From Paenibacillus oceani (GTDB taxonomy: Bacteria > Bacillota > Bacilli > Paenibacillales > NBRC-103111): a DNA stretch of 64,000 bases. Made by a program: the position numbers and the translations under genes. Below are positions 53,998 to 62,327 of the stretch, piece by piece. The notes below the pieces were generated by a model that did not search any database, was not told the DNA's origin, and saw only the letters and a program-made list of their open reading frames with translations. The stretch's first letter is position 1, and each line of letters begins with the position of its first letter. Where the stretch lies: NCBI RefSeq assembly GCF_014705615.1, contig NZ_JACXJA010000047.1, positions 1 through 64,000 of the forward strand, read 5' to 3'.

Positions 53998-56386
53998 TTA
54001 GTCGATTAATTCGGATTTCTGCAGAAGCCGCCGAACAATAACAGCCGCCTCCGCTTTGGAGATAAACCTGAGGCGCCAACAGGCAGCCGTCTCTGCCGGT
54101 CACGATTCCCGATTGCAATCCGGCTGCAACCCTGCTTCTCGCCCATTCCGACACATCCTCTGTATCGATGAATGGCTTCAGCAGCTGCTCCGGATCGGCG
54201 GACGCAACCGGTTCGGCTAGACCGGTAAGTTCCATCGCTTTCGCAATCATGACCATCGCTTGTTCCCGTGTGATCTTGTCGTCCGGGCGGAACGAACCGT
54301 CTTCGAATCCGCTAATCAGACCGTACCCGTATGCCGTCTGAACCGCATCGCTGTACCACGAAGCTGCATTTACATCTGTAAAGGATGCGCCATCCTTGCC
54401 TTGCTCCATTCCCAGCCCCCGGACCATGATAGCGGCAAACTCCGCACGCGTAATATCTTGATCCGGACGAAACCGGTTGCCGCCGACTCCGCTCACGATC
54501 AACCGCGACCCCATATCGTTGACCGCAGCTATCGCCCAATGGTTGGCCGCGTCCTCGAACTCCAGCGGATTCCAGATCAGCGCATAGGTGCTGTTGGTCA
54601 AGCTGCGGATCACCGCATAATACTTGCCGTCCTTCACCACGATTCGGGTAGGCACGTGACGTACCGTTCCATCCGGGCCGATAACGACTGCCGTAGTGAT
54701 CTTATTCGGGTCGACGCCGTCAGGCAGGGCAATCTGCCGCTCCACATACGCGTCGAAGGACGATACCGGGATCGAGCTGTCACCATGTACGGCTCTGATC
54801 GTATAGTCGATCGGCGGCAGTACCAGATGGAAGCCTCCTTGAGCGGCCGCCGCTTCCACAACTCGCAGCATCTCCGCCGCAGGCTCGGAAATCTCGATCT
54901 GAATCCGGATGTCCTCCAGAGCAACCGTCTTCCCGATCCCGGCCGACAGGGCATCGATACCGAGACGTTCCACAGGCAGGATATACGTCGTCCGGCCGGT
55001 TCGGATCTCGATTACGGCCTGCCGCTGCTCTAACGTTTTCACCAATTGGCCGTTCAGTTCGCCGATGACCACTCCTGGCTTCCCGTCCACGGATAGGGTG
55101 ATGATCGGCCGTTGTTCCGTCGTCAGCTTGTTCTCCAGACTTTTCGGATCAAGCGTTATCGTTAGAACGGTCTGACCGTTACGAACCGTAGTCTCTACGA
55201 TACCCGCCTGTTCCGGCTTGCCGTTGACAAGGATCGTCGCTCCCTTCCCTTTCGGCTCCTCGACCGGAGGCGTAACGGATGTAACGGTCTCCTCCTGAGC
55301 CGGACTTTCTTCACTGGAAGACGAAGTCGGCACGACAGCATTGGATGCGGCCGAAAGCGTACCTTCACCTGCGCTATTCAATGCCCGGACCGCAAACGTA
55401 TAGCTCGTATCGTTGGACAAACCCGTGATCGTAATCGGGCTGGAAGCTCCCGTTACGATACGTCCTCCCGGCGATACGATTACCTCATACCCGGTAATGG
55501 CGCTGCCCCCGTCGTCCGTTGGAGGAGTAAAGGTAAGAGTGGCTTGCCCGTCACCGGCAACAGCCTGAACGCCCGTCGGCGCCGCCGGCGTATCCGGGTT
55601 CACCTGCTGGGTGACGGTAAACGTCACATTCGTCATACTGTTCGCCATAACGGTAACCGTTGCCGTATACGTGCCTGCCGCCAAACCGTCCTTGGCTTGC
55701 ACCGTAAAGCTGGTGGACGCTCCGCTATTCAGCGTCGATGCAGGCTGTGTGAGTACAAAATCGCTGCTGTTCCCGCCGCTGAACACCGCACGGAGATTGA
55801 CCAAATTCGCGTTGCCGGTGTTCGTGATCCCGATCGCTTTGCTCTCCTGCGTGCCGGCGGTATAGCCTTGCTTCAATACCTCAGCCGTCTGGTTGCCAAT
55901 CGCCTCGATTGTATAGGTCGGTAACGCGTTCACCGTGATGCCGGCCGTCTTCGAATCGGTCGAACCGGCTGCATGCGTCCATGCCGATCCGTTCCACGTT
56001 TGCTTCTGAAAGGCCGCAGTCATGGTATGATTGCCGTCTGATCCGGTCGTATAGGAAACCAGATAGCGGTTGGCGTTCAAATAGAACGTTCCGGACGTAC
56101 CGTCCGTCGACGACCAGCCTGTCGGAATGTAACGTTCGTCGCCGGCCGTCGTTCCCGGCATATCCTGACGATCGCCGGTCGCCTGCAGCATAACCGTCTC
56201 TCCTGCCCATACGGTCGTCCGGGAAGCCGTCAAGCTGTTCCCGGCGGCATTCGCCGCTTTCGGAACCGGAATGACCGTGATCTTGACAACGTCGCTCACG
56301 GCCGTTTCCGTCTGTCTTCCGGTAGCGCTCGAGTCGGTGTTCGTCACCTTCACATAGAAGTAACCTTCCGCACCGCCCGGCAGATG
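53998..56386 (-). pseudogene. S-layer-homology (SLH) and fibronectin-III surface protein gene, truncated and frameshifted
   Basis: The frame opens mid-domain after an upstream TGA at 56389-56387 (HLPGGAEGYFYVKVTN), with no signal peptide and no ribosome site; the GTG at 56353 is not a real start. Next come beta-rich repeats, a fibronectin type III domain (PAAPTGVQAVAGDGQ, SYTFAVRALNSAGEG), and a middle domain common before SLH repeats. Two intact SLH repeats follow (DAANHWAIAAV, FTDVNAASWY). The third breaks: the frame goes TGRDGCLLAPQVYLQSG, but the next frame gives ISKAEAAVIVRRLLQKSELI, then Asp and stop at 53998, directly before the terminator. So it has lost its 5' end and has a one-base shift near its 3' end. 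Confidence 0.85.
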
Positions 56387-56494
56387 TCACGATTTTGTCA
56401 TATGACGATATTATATTTTATGGTAAATTATTTCCTATTACATTTGAACAGAATAGGAACAAAGGGGTTGGTTCTGGTTTGGAGTAGGCACAGC

Positions 56495-56881
56495 CTAGGA
56501 GGAAGGGTCCGAAGCTTCCTTGTTGTTCGTCTCGATCCACTCCCGGAGCTGTTTGCGGACTTGATTTTTCTCGAAATTCGAGATTGTTGCAAATTTACTG
56601 TTATTTGTAAATTCAGGCTCAAAAAAAACGACCGCCCGATGCTCATCGAACCCTCGTATTTTATGGATATTCACCAGATTCGTCCGGTCCAGCTTGCGAA
56701 ATCCGATCGGGACCAGATGCGATTCCAGCGTAATGATTTTCGGAATTAACGGATAGAATGTCCCGTCGATCGTATGAAAAATAACGCTACGATTGTCGCT
56801 CTCGACAAAGACAACGTCCTTTATATCCAGATATATGATTTCACCGGCATTCGCGGGATCTTTCGTTACAGGATAGATCAT
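56495..56881 (-). CDS. Stand-alone LytTR DNA-binding protein
   Basis: The 128-residue protein is essentially one LytTR domain (about 15-115): GEIIYLDIKDVVFVESDNRS, VIFHTIDGTFY, HLVPIGFRKLDRTNLVNIHKI, VFFEPEF. LytTR proteins such as AgrA bind direct repeats in front of agr operons, but AgrA has a receiver domain that this protein lacks, so it cannot be switched by phosphorylation in the usual way. Start at 56881 with CGGAGCG upstream. A hairpin separates it from agrD, so its expression level may differ from the rest. Confidence 0.85.
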   Translation of the reverse strand: MIYPVTKDPANAGEIIYLDIKDVVFVESDNRSVIFHTIDGTFYPLIPKIITLESHLVPIGFRKLDRTNLVNIHKIRGFDEHRAVVFFEPEFTNNSKFATISNFEKNQVRKQLREWIETNNKEASDPSS

Positions 56882-56904
56882 AGATTCGCTCCGTTAAGAG
56901 AATT

Positions 56905-56931
56905 GGCTGCCCGACATGGAGTTGGGCAGCC
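56905..56931 (-). terminator. Hairpin between agrD and the LytTR gene
   Basis: A perfect GGCTGCCC/GGGCAGCC stem (56931-56924 with 56912-56905) with an 11-base loop, followed only by AATTCTC. It may attenuate or process the transcript rather than fully end it. Confidence 0.5.
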
Positions 56932-56942
56932 GATGAAGACTA

Positions 56943-57062
56943 CTATTTCAATTGCTCTGGTACTTCAGGACGGTGAGTTACAGCAGGAGAGGCTGTCTGT
57001 ACAAAATAAACCGAAATTCTTTCAAGAACAAACGATACTCCTCTTGCAATAATGGACCTCAT
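56943..57062 (-). CDS. agrD: AgrD-like autoinducer peptide precursor with Ser in place of ring Cys
   Basis: A 39-residue peptide: an amphipathic N-terminus MRSIIARGVSFVLERISVYF, then VQTASPAVTH and the C-terminal RPEVPEQLK. The PExPxxL end and the TH before it align with AgrD of clostridia, in which TSACLWFTHQPEEP yields the pentapeptide CLWFT. By that alignment S25 takes the place of the cysteine, and the mature ring would be S25-P-A-V-T29, a lactone rather than a thiolactone. GGGAGGTGA lies in the end of agrB, and the ATG overlaps its stop (ATGA). Alignment is by eye. Confidence 0.8.
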   Translation of the reverse strand: MRSIIARGVSFVLERISVYFVQTASPAVTHRPEVPEQLK

Positions 57063-57586
57063 GACTTCACCTCCCTTCTTAGCGGCAGCAACAAGACCCC
57101 TTGCACTATAAACACGATAGCCAGAATTGATGAATGCCATAAAAGATTTGATCCAACAATAAGAACTGAAACAATTTTCATAATTGGGAAATACTTCTCT
57201 GGCATTCGTGCATATCCTCGTATATTAGCAGGTGCAAGTATGAAGATAAGCAGAAGGCTAACTGCTGTGCATATCGTTATCCAGTGATCTGACAGAGAGA
57301 CATGTGGCGGAATCGAAATGATAAGGATTGAAACTACTGTACAAACATTGGCTGACTTAAAATGAAATCCTCCTGACGCCAATCGAAGTAATGTAAATGC
57401 CAATACAGAAAACAAAGTTCCGGAAAATTGATTTGTAATCCATCCTATTGTAAGAGAAGCCACAACAGGGAGTGCATAATTAATAACTATGATTAGCCCG
57501 TACTTCAAAACTTCGACATGTGCTGTGTTTTGTTCATCGGCCCTTTTGATCTTGTTTGCAATCTTCCCAGCTAAAGCTTCAATCAT
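57059..57586 (-). CDS. agrB: AgrB-like peptide-processing membrane protease
   Basis: The 175-residue membrane protein has the AgrB signature LRLASGGFHFKSANVCTV with the catalytic H75 and C82, seven residues apart as in staphylococcal AgrB. Four or more membrane segments (about 26-46, 50-68, 84-104, 108-124, 140-165) enclose it. It cleaves the C-terminal tail of AgrD and forms the ring. Its start overlaps the end of the upstream membrane-protein gene by 8 bases (AAGGAG 7 bases before the ATG) and its stop overlaps agrD. Membrane embedded. Confidence 0.93.
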   Translation of the reverse strand: MIEALAGKIANKIKRADEQNTAHVEVLKYGLIIVINYALPVVASLTIGWITNQFSGTLFSVLAFTLLRLASGGFHFKSANVCTVVSILIISIPPHVSLSDHWITICTAVSLLLIFILAPANIRGYARMPEKYFPIMKIVSVLIVGSNLLWHSSILAIVFIVQGVLLLPLRREVKS

Positions 57587-58220
57587 AAGAAAACTCCTTC
57601 TTACGAGCGAAATAGAGCAACAGCATAAGAACTATTGTTGAAACTAGAAATGCTTCTGTACTTTTTGTTGCGAGAAAACTATAAGTTGCGAATTGAATAT
57701 TACCTAAAATTATCAATACCAGTAACCAGAGATTGATGCCACGAAACTTGACACGTACTAACTCAAAATCCGGGATAAACGAAAATCCGAGCCTACGTTT
57801 GTGAACAAACCAGCCTATAAGTAAAGTCACAACTATTGTTGCATTTTGGAGAATCGAAAAATACGGTGTGGATATTAACTCTTGAAAGGTAAGACCCGCA
57901 CCTTTCATAACAACGATGAACAAAATTTGAATAAAAGCATACCCATTGTAACCATAAGTAGTCATTAGTGCCGCATAGAAAAGATGGACACGAAATACTT
58001 GCCATGTACAGATGATTACTAGAGGAAGTTGAATAATAGGCGCCAGCGGACGTAAGTGCAACACGTCAAATAGAACGTAAGAGAGGAATGATAGCAGAAC
58101 CGAACATAAAATAATTTGACCCCAAAACCCGCGGTACGGAAACTTAAACATCGCAAATGTCAGTATAAACAGAGCAAGCCATTCCAGCGACGAAAAAAGT
58201 AGAAACCGCATAACTTCCAT
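57579..58220 (-). CDS. Polytopic membrane protein resembling the sensor half of AgrC, no kinase domain
   Basis: The 213-residue protein has about six to seven membrane segments (FLLFSSLEWLALFILTFAMF at the start, then IILCSVLLSFLSYVLFDVL, IIQLPLVIICTW and so on) with short loops. It ends in a small basic tail FARKKEF. This looks like the N-terminal peptide-sensing part of AgrC-type kinases, but no dimerisation or ATPase domain follows; instead agrB starts 8 bases before its stop. The ATG at 58220 has AGGGG 8 bases upstream. Whether it is the receptor, an exporter or an accessory protein cannot be decided from sequence. Confidence 0.7.
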   Translation of the reverse strand: MEVMRFLLFSSLEWLALFILTFAMFKFPYRGFWGQIILCSVLLSFLSYVLFDVLHLRPLAPIIQLPLVIICTWQVFRVHLFYAALMTTYGYNGYAFIQILFIVVMKGAGLTFQELISTPYFSILQNATIVVTLLIGWFVHKRRLGFSFIPDFELVRVKFRGINLWLLVLIILGNIQFATYSFLATKSTEAFLVSTIVLMLLLYFARKKEFSYD

Positions 58221-58284
58221 ATGGACTGCCCCTATCGGAATCATTTCCCATTATATGAATTTATCGTCATGTGAATTCGCTTTC

Positions 58285-58313
58285 ATTATACTCCTTAATC
58301 TTCCATTTTTAAA
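58285..58313 (-). promoter_or_regulatory. Candidate promoter of the agr-like operon
   Basis: Perfect TATAAT on the minus strand (58290-58285) with a poor -35, TTTAAA (58313-58308), 17 bases away. A weak -35 is typical of promoters needing an activator. A TTGACA also occurs further upstream at about 58357. Confidence 0.4.
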
Positions 58314-58466
58314 GTTAATTTTTGGTATTTTACTGTCATTTTCATAATAATATTGTCAATATTTTGTCGTCATCGCCTCCTTTGCAGCTACAGAACGCCC
58401 AAAAAGACCGGGTACGAAGTCGCAGTTCGACATGTACCCGATCCCAGGGATATTTCGGCTATCTAT

Positions 58467-59285
58467 TTATTTGCTATATACGACCGGAAAATGCTCGCCG
58501 GCCAATATCTCTCTCGGCTTCACCTCGACGTACTCGTGCATGACATGACCCGCAGCGGGCTCATACCGGGTATGGCCGGGCATATAATGCACCGCGATCG
58601 CTCTTCGCTTCATCTGCGAGCGGTTATGCGGACTGCCGTGCCAGGTCAGGCAGTGGTGGTAGCCGACCTGTCCCTTCTTGATCTCGAACGGAACGGCTTG
58701 GATCACGGCGTCCGGGGGCAGCAGCTCCGGCTGCTTATGGTACGGCTTGAACTCCTTCGTGCTGGCCAGATGCTTCATATGATTGCCCCACTTGTGACTT
58801 CCCGGCACCATCCACATGCAGCCGTTCTCGATAACGGCATCGTCGAGCGCAACCCAGGCGCTGACAAGATCCGCAGGCTGGATGATCGGCCACAGCGGAT
58901 GATCCTGATGCCAGCCCGTCGGGCCTCCGGATACCGGCGGCTTATACTGGACCTGATCGTGCCAGATGCGGACCGTACCGGTTTTGCACAGCTGGGCGAT
59001 TTCCTCCGTAAGCACCGGATGACAAGCATGCCGGAAAAACAAATCGCTCGCCATCCAAATGTTGACGATTTGAACGACTTTCTCGTTGACGCTCATCTTC
59101 ATGTTATCGTACAGAGACGTCTTCCCGAGCATGTTATGGTTCAGGACAGGGCGCCTGACCGTTTTGCCCTCGATGACCAGGTCCAATTCCTCTCGAAGCC
59201 GCTCCACCTCGTCGTCGCTTAGAATGACGGCTCCTTTCAAATAACCGTTCGTTTCAAATTCCGCCAGCTGCGCTTCCGTTAACAT
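58467..59285 (-). CDS. Phytanoyl-CoA dioxygenase (PhyH) family protein
   Basis: The 272-residue protein is a non-haem iron, 2-oxoglutarate-dependent dioxygenase. The first metal ligands are in GWHQDHPLWP (HxD), the second His in the CLTWHGSPHN segment, and the co-substrate Arg is in RRAIAVHYMPG. Members hydroxylate diverse small molecules; the substrate here is unknown. The ATG at 59285 follows GGGTGGGG. Divergent from an AraC gene that presumably regulates it. Confidence 0.9.
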   Translation of the reverse strand: MLTEAQLAEFETNGYLKGAVILSDDEVERLREELDLVIEGKTVRRPVLNHNMLGKTSLYDNMKMSVNEKVVQIVNIWMASDLFFRHACHPVLTEEIAQLCKTGTVRIWHDQVQYKPPVSGGPTGWHQDHPLWPIIQPADLVSAWVALDDAVIENGCMWMVPGSHKWGNHMKHLASTKEFKPYHKQPELLPPDAVIQAVPFEIKKGQVGYHHCLTWHGSPHNRSQMKRRAIAVHYMPGHTRYEPAAGHVMHEYVEVKPREILAGEHFPVVYSK

Positions 59286-59417
59286 CGCTTCCCCACCCGC
59301 TTTACATCGAATATCCGTACACGCTAAGCTTATAGCAGAACAGCTCCGGTGTATTTGCAACTGTCCCACCGATCATTTGCAATTATTCCATATTGCCGCC
59401 TAACGGGAGGAATCCGC

Positions 59418-60293
59418 ATGAATATTGGGGATCTGTGGAGCACGACGCCAACCGTCAATTTCGCCGCCAGAACGGTTACCGACTCGGCCCAGCAATGGGG
59501 ACCGCGCCTGATCCCGGACTGCCAGTTTTATTATGTCGTGTCGGGCCGAGCGGATCTGCAGTTGGGACCTGATCCGTATGAGGTGCATCCGGGGGACTGC
59601 GTGTTCTACGGCACGGACAGTCCGCATATATTGCGGGCCGACCCGGGAACCGACTATTACAGCCTGCACTTCGCCTGGCATGCCGACTCCCCTTCTCCCG
59701 TGCACCCGGCGGGCGGTCTGAGGCACGATGCAGCGCTCGATATGTCGGGCAAGGCGCAGGAGTACGGCGTGTATGCGGAAGGCTTCGGCCATGTGACCGT
59801 GCCTCACCGGTTCACCGTTCCCGGCATGCAGCCTCTGCTGCAGCGGATCGTCCACGAATATACGCAGGAGCAGCCTGGCTATCCGTACGTGCTCCGGGCG
59901 CTGCTGATGGAGCTGCTGGCCTTTACAATCCGGCATTTCGCCGACCGCAGCCATACTCCGAGGCGGAGCGGCAAGATCGAAGCCGCACTTGGGGCGATGA
60001 GAGACCAGCCCGGCAAAAATTGGTCGGTTGCTGAGCTGGCCGGCCTGTGCGGTTACCACCCGAGCCATTTTGCCAAGCTGTTCAGCTCGGAAATCGGGAC
60101 CAATCCGAAGTCGTACCTGATCAAGGAGCGGCTCAGGCAAACGAAGCAGGCGCTTCTAAGAGGCGAAAAGCTGGAAGCGCTCGCCGATCGGCTCGGCTAT
60201 ACGAGCGTCCACTATTTGAGCAATCACTTTAAACGGGAGACCGGTCTAACGCCAAGCGAATTTAGGCAGCAGGGGGCGAGTATGGGTACGTGA
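59418..60293 (+). CDS. AraC-family transcriptional regulator
   Basis: The 291-residue protein has an N-terminal cupin-type domain (LIPDCQFYYVVSGRADLQLG, VHPGDCVFYGTDSPHI) and a C-terminal HTH pair (NWSVAELAGLCGYHPSHFAKLFSSE, LEALADRLGYTSVHYLSNHFKRE). ATG at 59418 with GGGAGGA upstream. Divergent from the dioxygenase gene across 132 bases. Confidence 0.93.
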   Translation: MNIGDLWSTTPTVNFAARTVTDSAQQWGPRLIPDCQFYYVVSGRADLQLGPDPYEVHPGDCVFYGTDSPHILRADPGTDYYSLHFAWHADSPSPVHPAGGLRHDAALDMSGKAQEYGVYAEGFGHVTVPHRFTVPGMQPLLQRIVHEYTQEQPGYPYVLRALLMELLAFTIRHFADRSHTPRRSGKIEAALGAMRDQPGKNWSVAELAGLCGYHPSHFAKLFSSEIGTNPKSYLIKERLRQTKQALLRGEKLEALADRLGYTSVHYLSNHFKRETGLTPSEFRQQGASMGT

Positions 60294-60672
60294 GGGAGGA
60301 GATTGAGGCAAGTCGCCTCGGACAATAAGAGGAGCGGAATCGTCCGGAAATCCGGCGGAGGTTGCGGGGTCCTGACGAGATCGGCACGATACGGTGATCG
60401 GATGGCGAGGTATACAGCCGGCGGATACGAAAATCCGGGAACGGCCGGCAAAGTTTCGCCAGAGCGCTGACGAACCGGAGCCGGTACCGGTTTCGGTAAC
60501 AGGAGCAAGAGCAAGAGCACGAACAAGGTATCAGAACAGGAATCAAAATAGGAACCAGAACAGGAACGGCAGCAGCCTGAGCATAGTCGGAGCGGACCTG
60601 CCGCTCCGCTCCGGGTTCCATGCTCCAACGAATCTGCCTAAGCCGCAAGCGCGACCCCGATCCTTCCTAAAG
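60294..60672. repeat. Gap with short tandem repeats
   Basis: This 379-base convergent gap has no gene. At about 60500-60575 it is a string of imperfect six-base repeats (GAGCAA, CAGGAA, CAGAAC, TAGGAA types), purine-rich on the plus strand. No clear terminator is seen for either flanking gene. Confidence 0.55.
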
Positions 60673-61509
60673 TTACCCGAAATGCTCCAGCAGAAAGTCG
60701 ACCAGTTCGCCGGGGCGCACCGGATCGGCCGTATGGCGAAATACGAACGGAATGCCATACTCGTCATACCGCTGCTTCAGCACGTAACCGTGCATCGGAT
60801 GGTGAATCACTTCGCCGACAGGCGCTTCCGCCGGAATGCGCGGCAAATCGAACACGAAATCGTAAATCATAACGATCGGGGGCGCCGCCTCTGACATGAA
60901 ATTAATCGCCGACGCTTCCTCCGCCAGCTTCAGTACGTCCGGACGGTACAGCTCGTCGACCGAAGCAATGCCGTAAAACATCGCGATATTCGGCTGAATA
61001 TGCGGACCTTCGTATATCCCCTCATAAAACCGCTGGTCCTTGGACACTTGCGTGCCGTATCCGATGAAGGCGCACACGGCCGAGGACGTCCGCTCCACCG
61101 GATCTTCGCTGTCCGGCTTCGCGAGATTTCCTTTCAGCGCATTCCACAAGGCGATGTGCCCCCCGGCCGACGAACCGGACGAAGCAATCTTATCCGGGTC
61201 GATCTTCCACTCCGCAGCTTTATTCCGGACGAACTGGATCGCCCGCGTACCGTCCTCCATCGGAGCCGGGAACGGATCGGTCGTAATGAACCGATAATTG
61301 CACGTGACAACGGAGATTCCGGCCTCCAGACATTCCTTCATAAGAGCCGTCGATAGAAAAACCGACTTGTCTCCGTGCACGTATCCGCCGCCATGGAAGA
61401 AAATCAATACCGGAGTCGGCTTGCCGTCTTCGCGCGATACCAGATACGCATCCAGCACGTTTCTCTCAAACGGGCCGTAAGCTACGTCCTTATGCTCTAC
61501 CACATTCAT
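60673..61509 (-). CDS. Alpha/beta hydrolase, esterase/lipase-like (HSL/BD-FAE type)
   Basis: The 278-residue protein has the oxyanion motif HGGGYVHG (about 39-46), the nucleophile elbow GSSAGG with S114, and a C-terminal acid/His region (FVFDLPRIPAE ... FRHTADPV). Cytoplasmic, no signal peptide. The ATG at 61509 is preferred over the TTG at 61521, though the AAAGG upstream is 12-13 bases away. Substrate unknown; probably a short-chain ester. Confidence 0.85.
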   Translation of the reverse strand: MNVVEHKDVAYGPFERNVLDAYLVSREDGKPTPVLIFFHGGGYVHGDKSVFLSTALMKECLEAGISVVTCNYRFITTDPFPAPMEDGTRAIQFVRNKAAEWKIDPDKIASSGSSAGGHIALWNALKGNLAKPDSEDPVERTSSAVCAFIGYGTQVSKDQRFYEGIYEGPHIQPNIAMFYGIASVDELYRPDVLKLAEEASAINFMSEAAPPIVMIYDFVFDLPRIPAEAPVGEVIHHPMHGYVLKQRYDEYGIPFVFRHTADPVRPGELVDFLLEHFG

Positions 61510-61783
61510 GAATTCGTTCAACCTTTCGCAAGTTGATAGTCAGGTTCGGAAGGCAACGGGTGGCATGTTCGGACCTGCTCGTCTGCCGTGCCGTTTACCC
61601 CCTATATTATAGCAGAGAAAGGAGTTTATTTTCGGAAAAGGGAGAAAAAAAGAACAGTAATTCCTACAGATGAATCGGACGAACAGGGCGATGCGGCGTA
61701 AACGACTCTCTTGCGGGCAGACCGGGTTCGGATTCGCTGAAACGAGATGCGTACGGGCAAATTAACGCTCGCCAAAACACATA

Positions 61784-61955
61784 ATAAGAGTTTCTGGCAC
61801 CTTCTATTTTCAGCTTTTTGGGATGACAGCGGCGAATAGAGGTGGTTTGCCCCTCTTATTTCAGCCAACTGAGGGAGTGTGCACCCTTTTCGCGGATTTT
61901 AGAAGGTCCAAACCGCTCTTATTTCCCCATCCACGCACGTTTCGCCCAAAATACG
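61784..61955. repeat. Dispersed intergenic repeat, copy D (right end missing)
   Basis: AATAAGAGTTTCTGGCACC, GAGGTGGTTTGCCCCTCTTATTTC and CCAAACCGCTCTTATTTCCCC are colinear with copy A, but the last unit is absent. The copy ends at about 61955, next to a gene fragment. The rest of the gap 61510-62327 holds nothing else I recognise. Confidence 0.75.
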
Positions 61956-61956
61956 A

Positions 61957-62085
61957 GATCCGCTCTGGCAGGAACTGCGTGCGGTGAAGGAGCGCCAGGT
62001 CTATATTCCGTACAGCGTCGAATGGGACGCTTGGGGCCGCTGGGGCGGGTACGTACGATCCGCGCTTGCGTGGACTATTTTGCGA
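61957..62085 (+). pseudogene. Possible C-terminal fragment of an iron-siderophore binding protein
   Basis: In one frame the sequence reads DPLWQELRAVKERQVYIPYS, then VEWDAWGRWGGYVRS. This resembles the end of FhuD/FecB-type lipoproteins, where LWxxLxAVKxxxVY ... W..WG precedes the C-terminus. No upstream part is present; the dispersed repeat abuts it. Weak, by eye. Confidence 0.35.
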
Positions 62086-62327
62086 AGCTTGTGTAGGGGA
62101 CGAAGTTTTAAACGACAAAACCTCCAAACCCGCCCATTTGTACAAATCCGGATGTTAACAAATTCTGAGCTAAACATATGGCTTTAACAAGCGAAGCTGG
62201 CAACTCGCAACGCCTGTTCATCCCATAGGACAAGCTTCTGAAATTGTATCCGGATCTTGTACGGGGTGGGGATGGAGGTTTGTTTCTGGAAAGTGAAGCG
62301 TTATTCTTCGATCGGAACTGCTGCTTG

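Larger units (their letters stand above)
56390..58370. other. AT-rich agr-like peptide-signalling island
   Basis: Base composition changes abruptly at about 56390 and returns at about 58370. The segment contains only the four genes described below, all leftward. ATTTTGTC occurs at both edges (56393-56400 and 58361-58368), which could be a target duplication or chance. No recombinase gene lies inside. Confidence 0.65.

Noticed and set aside
56353-56386. GTG at 56353 as a true start of the S-layer-homology gene
   Set aside because: In-frame homologous sequence continues upstream to a stop, there is no ribosome site and no signal peptide for a surface protein.
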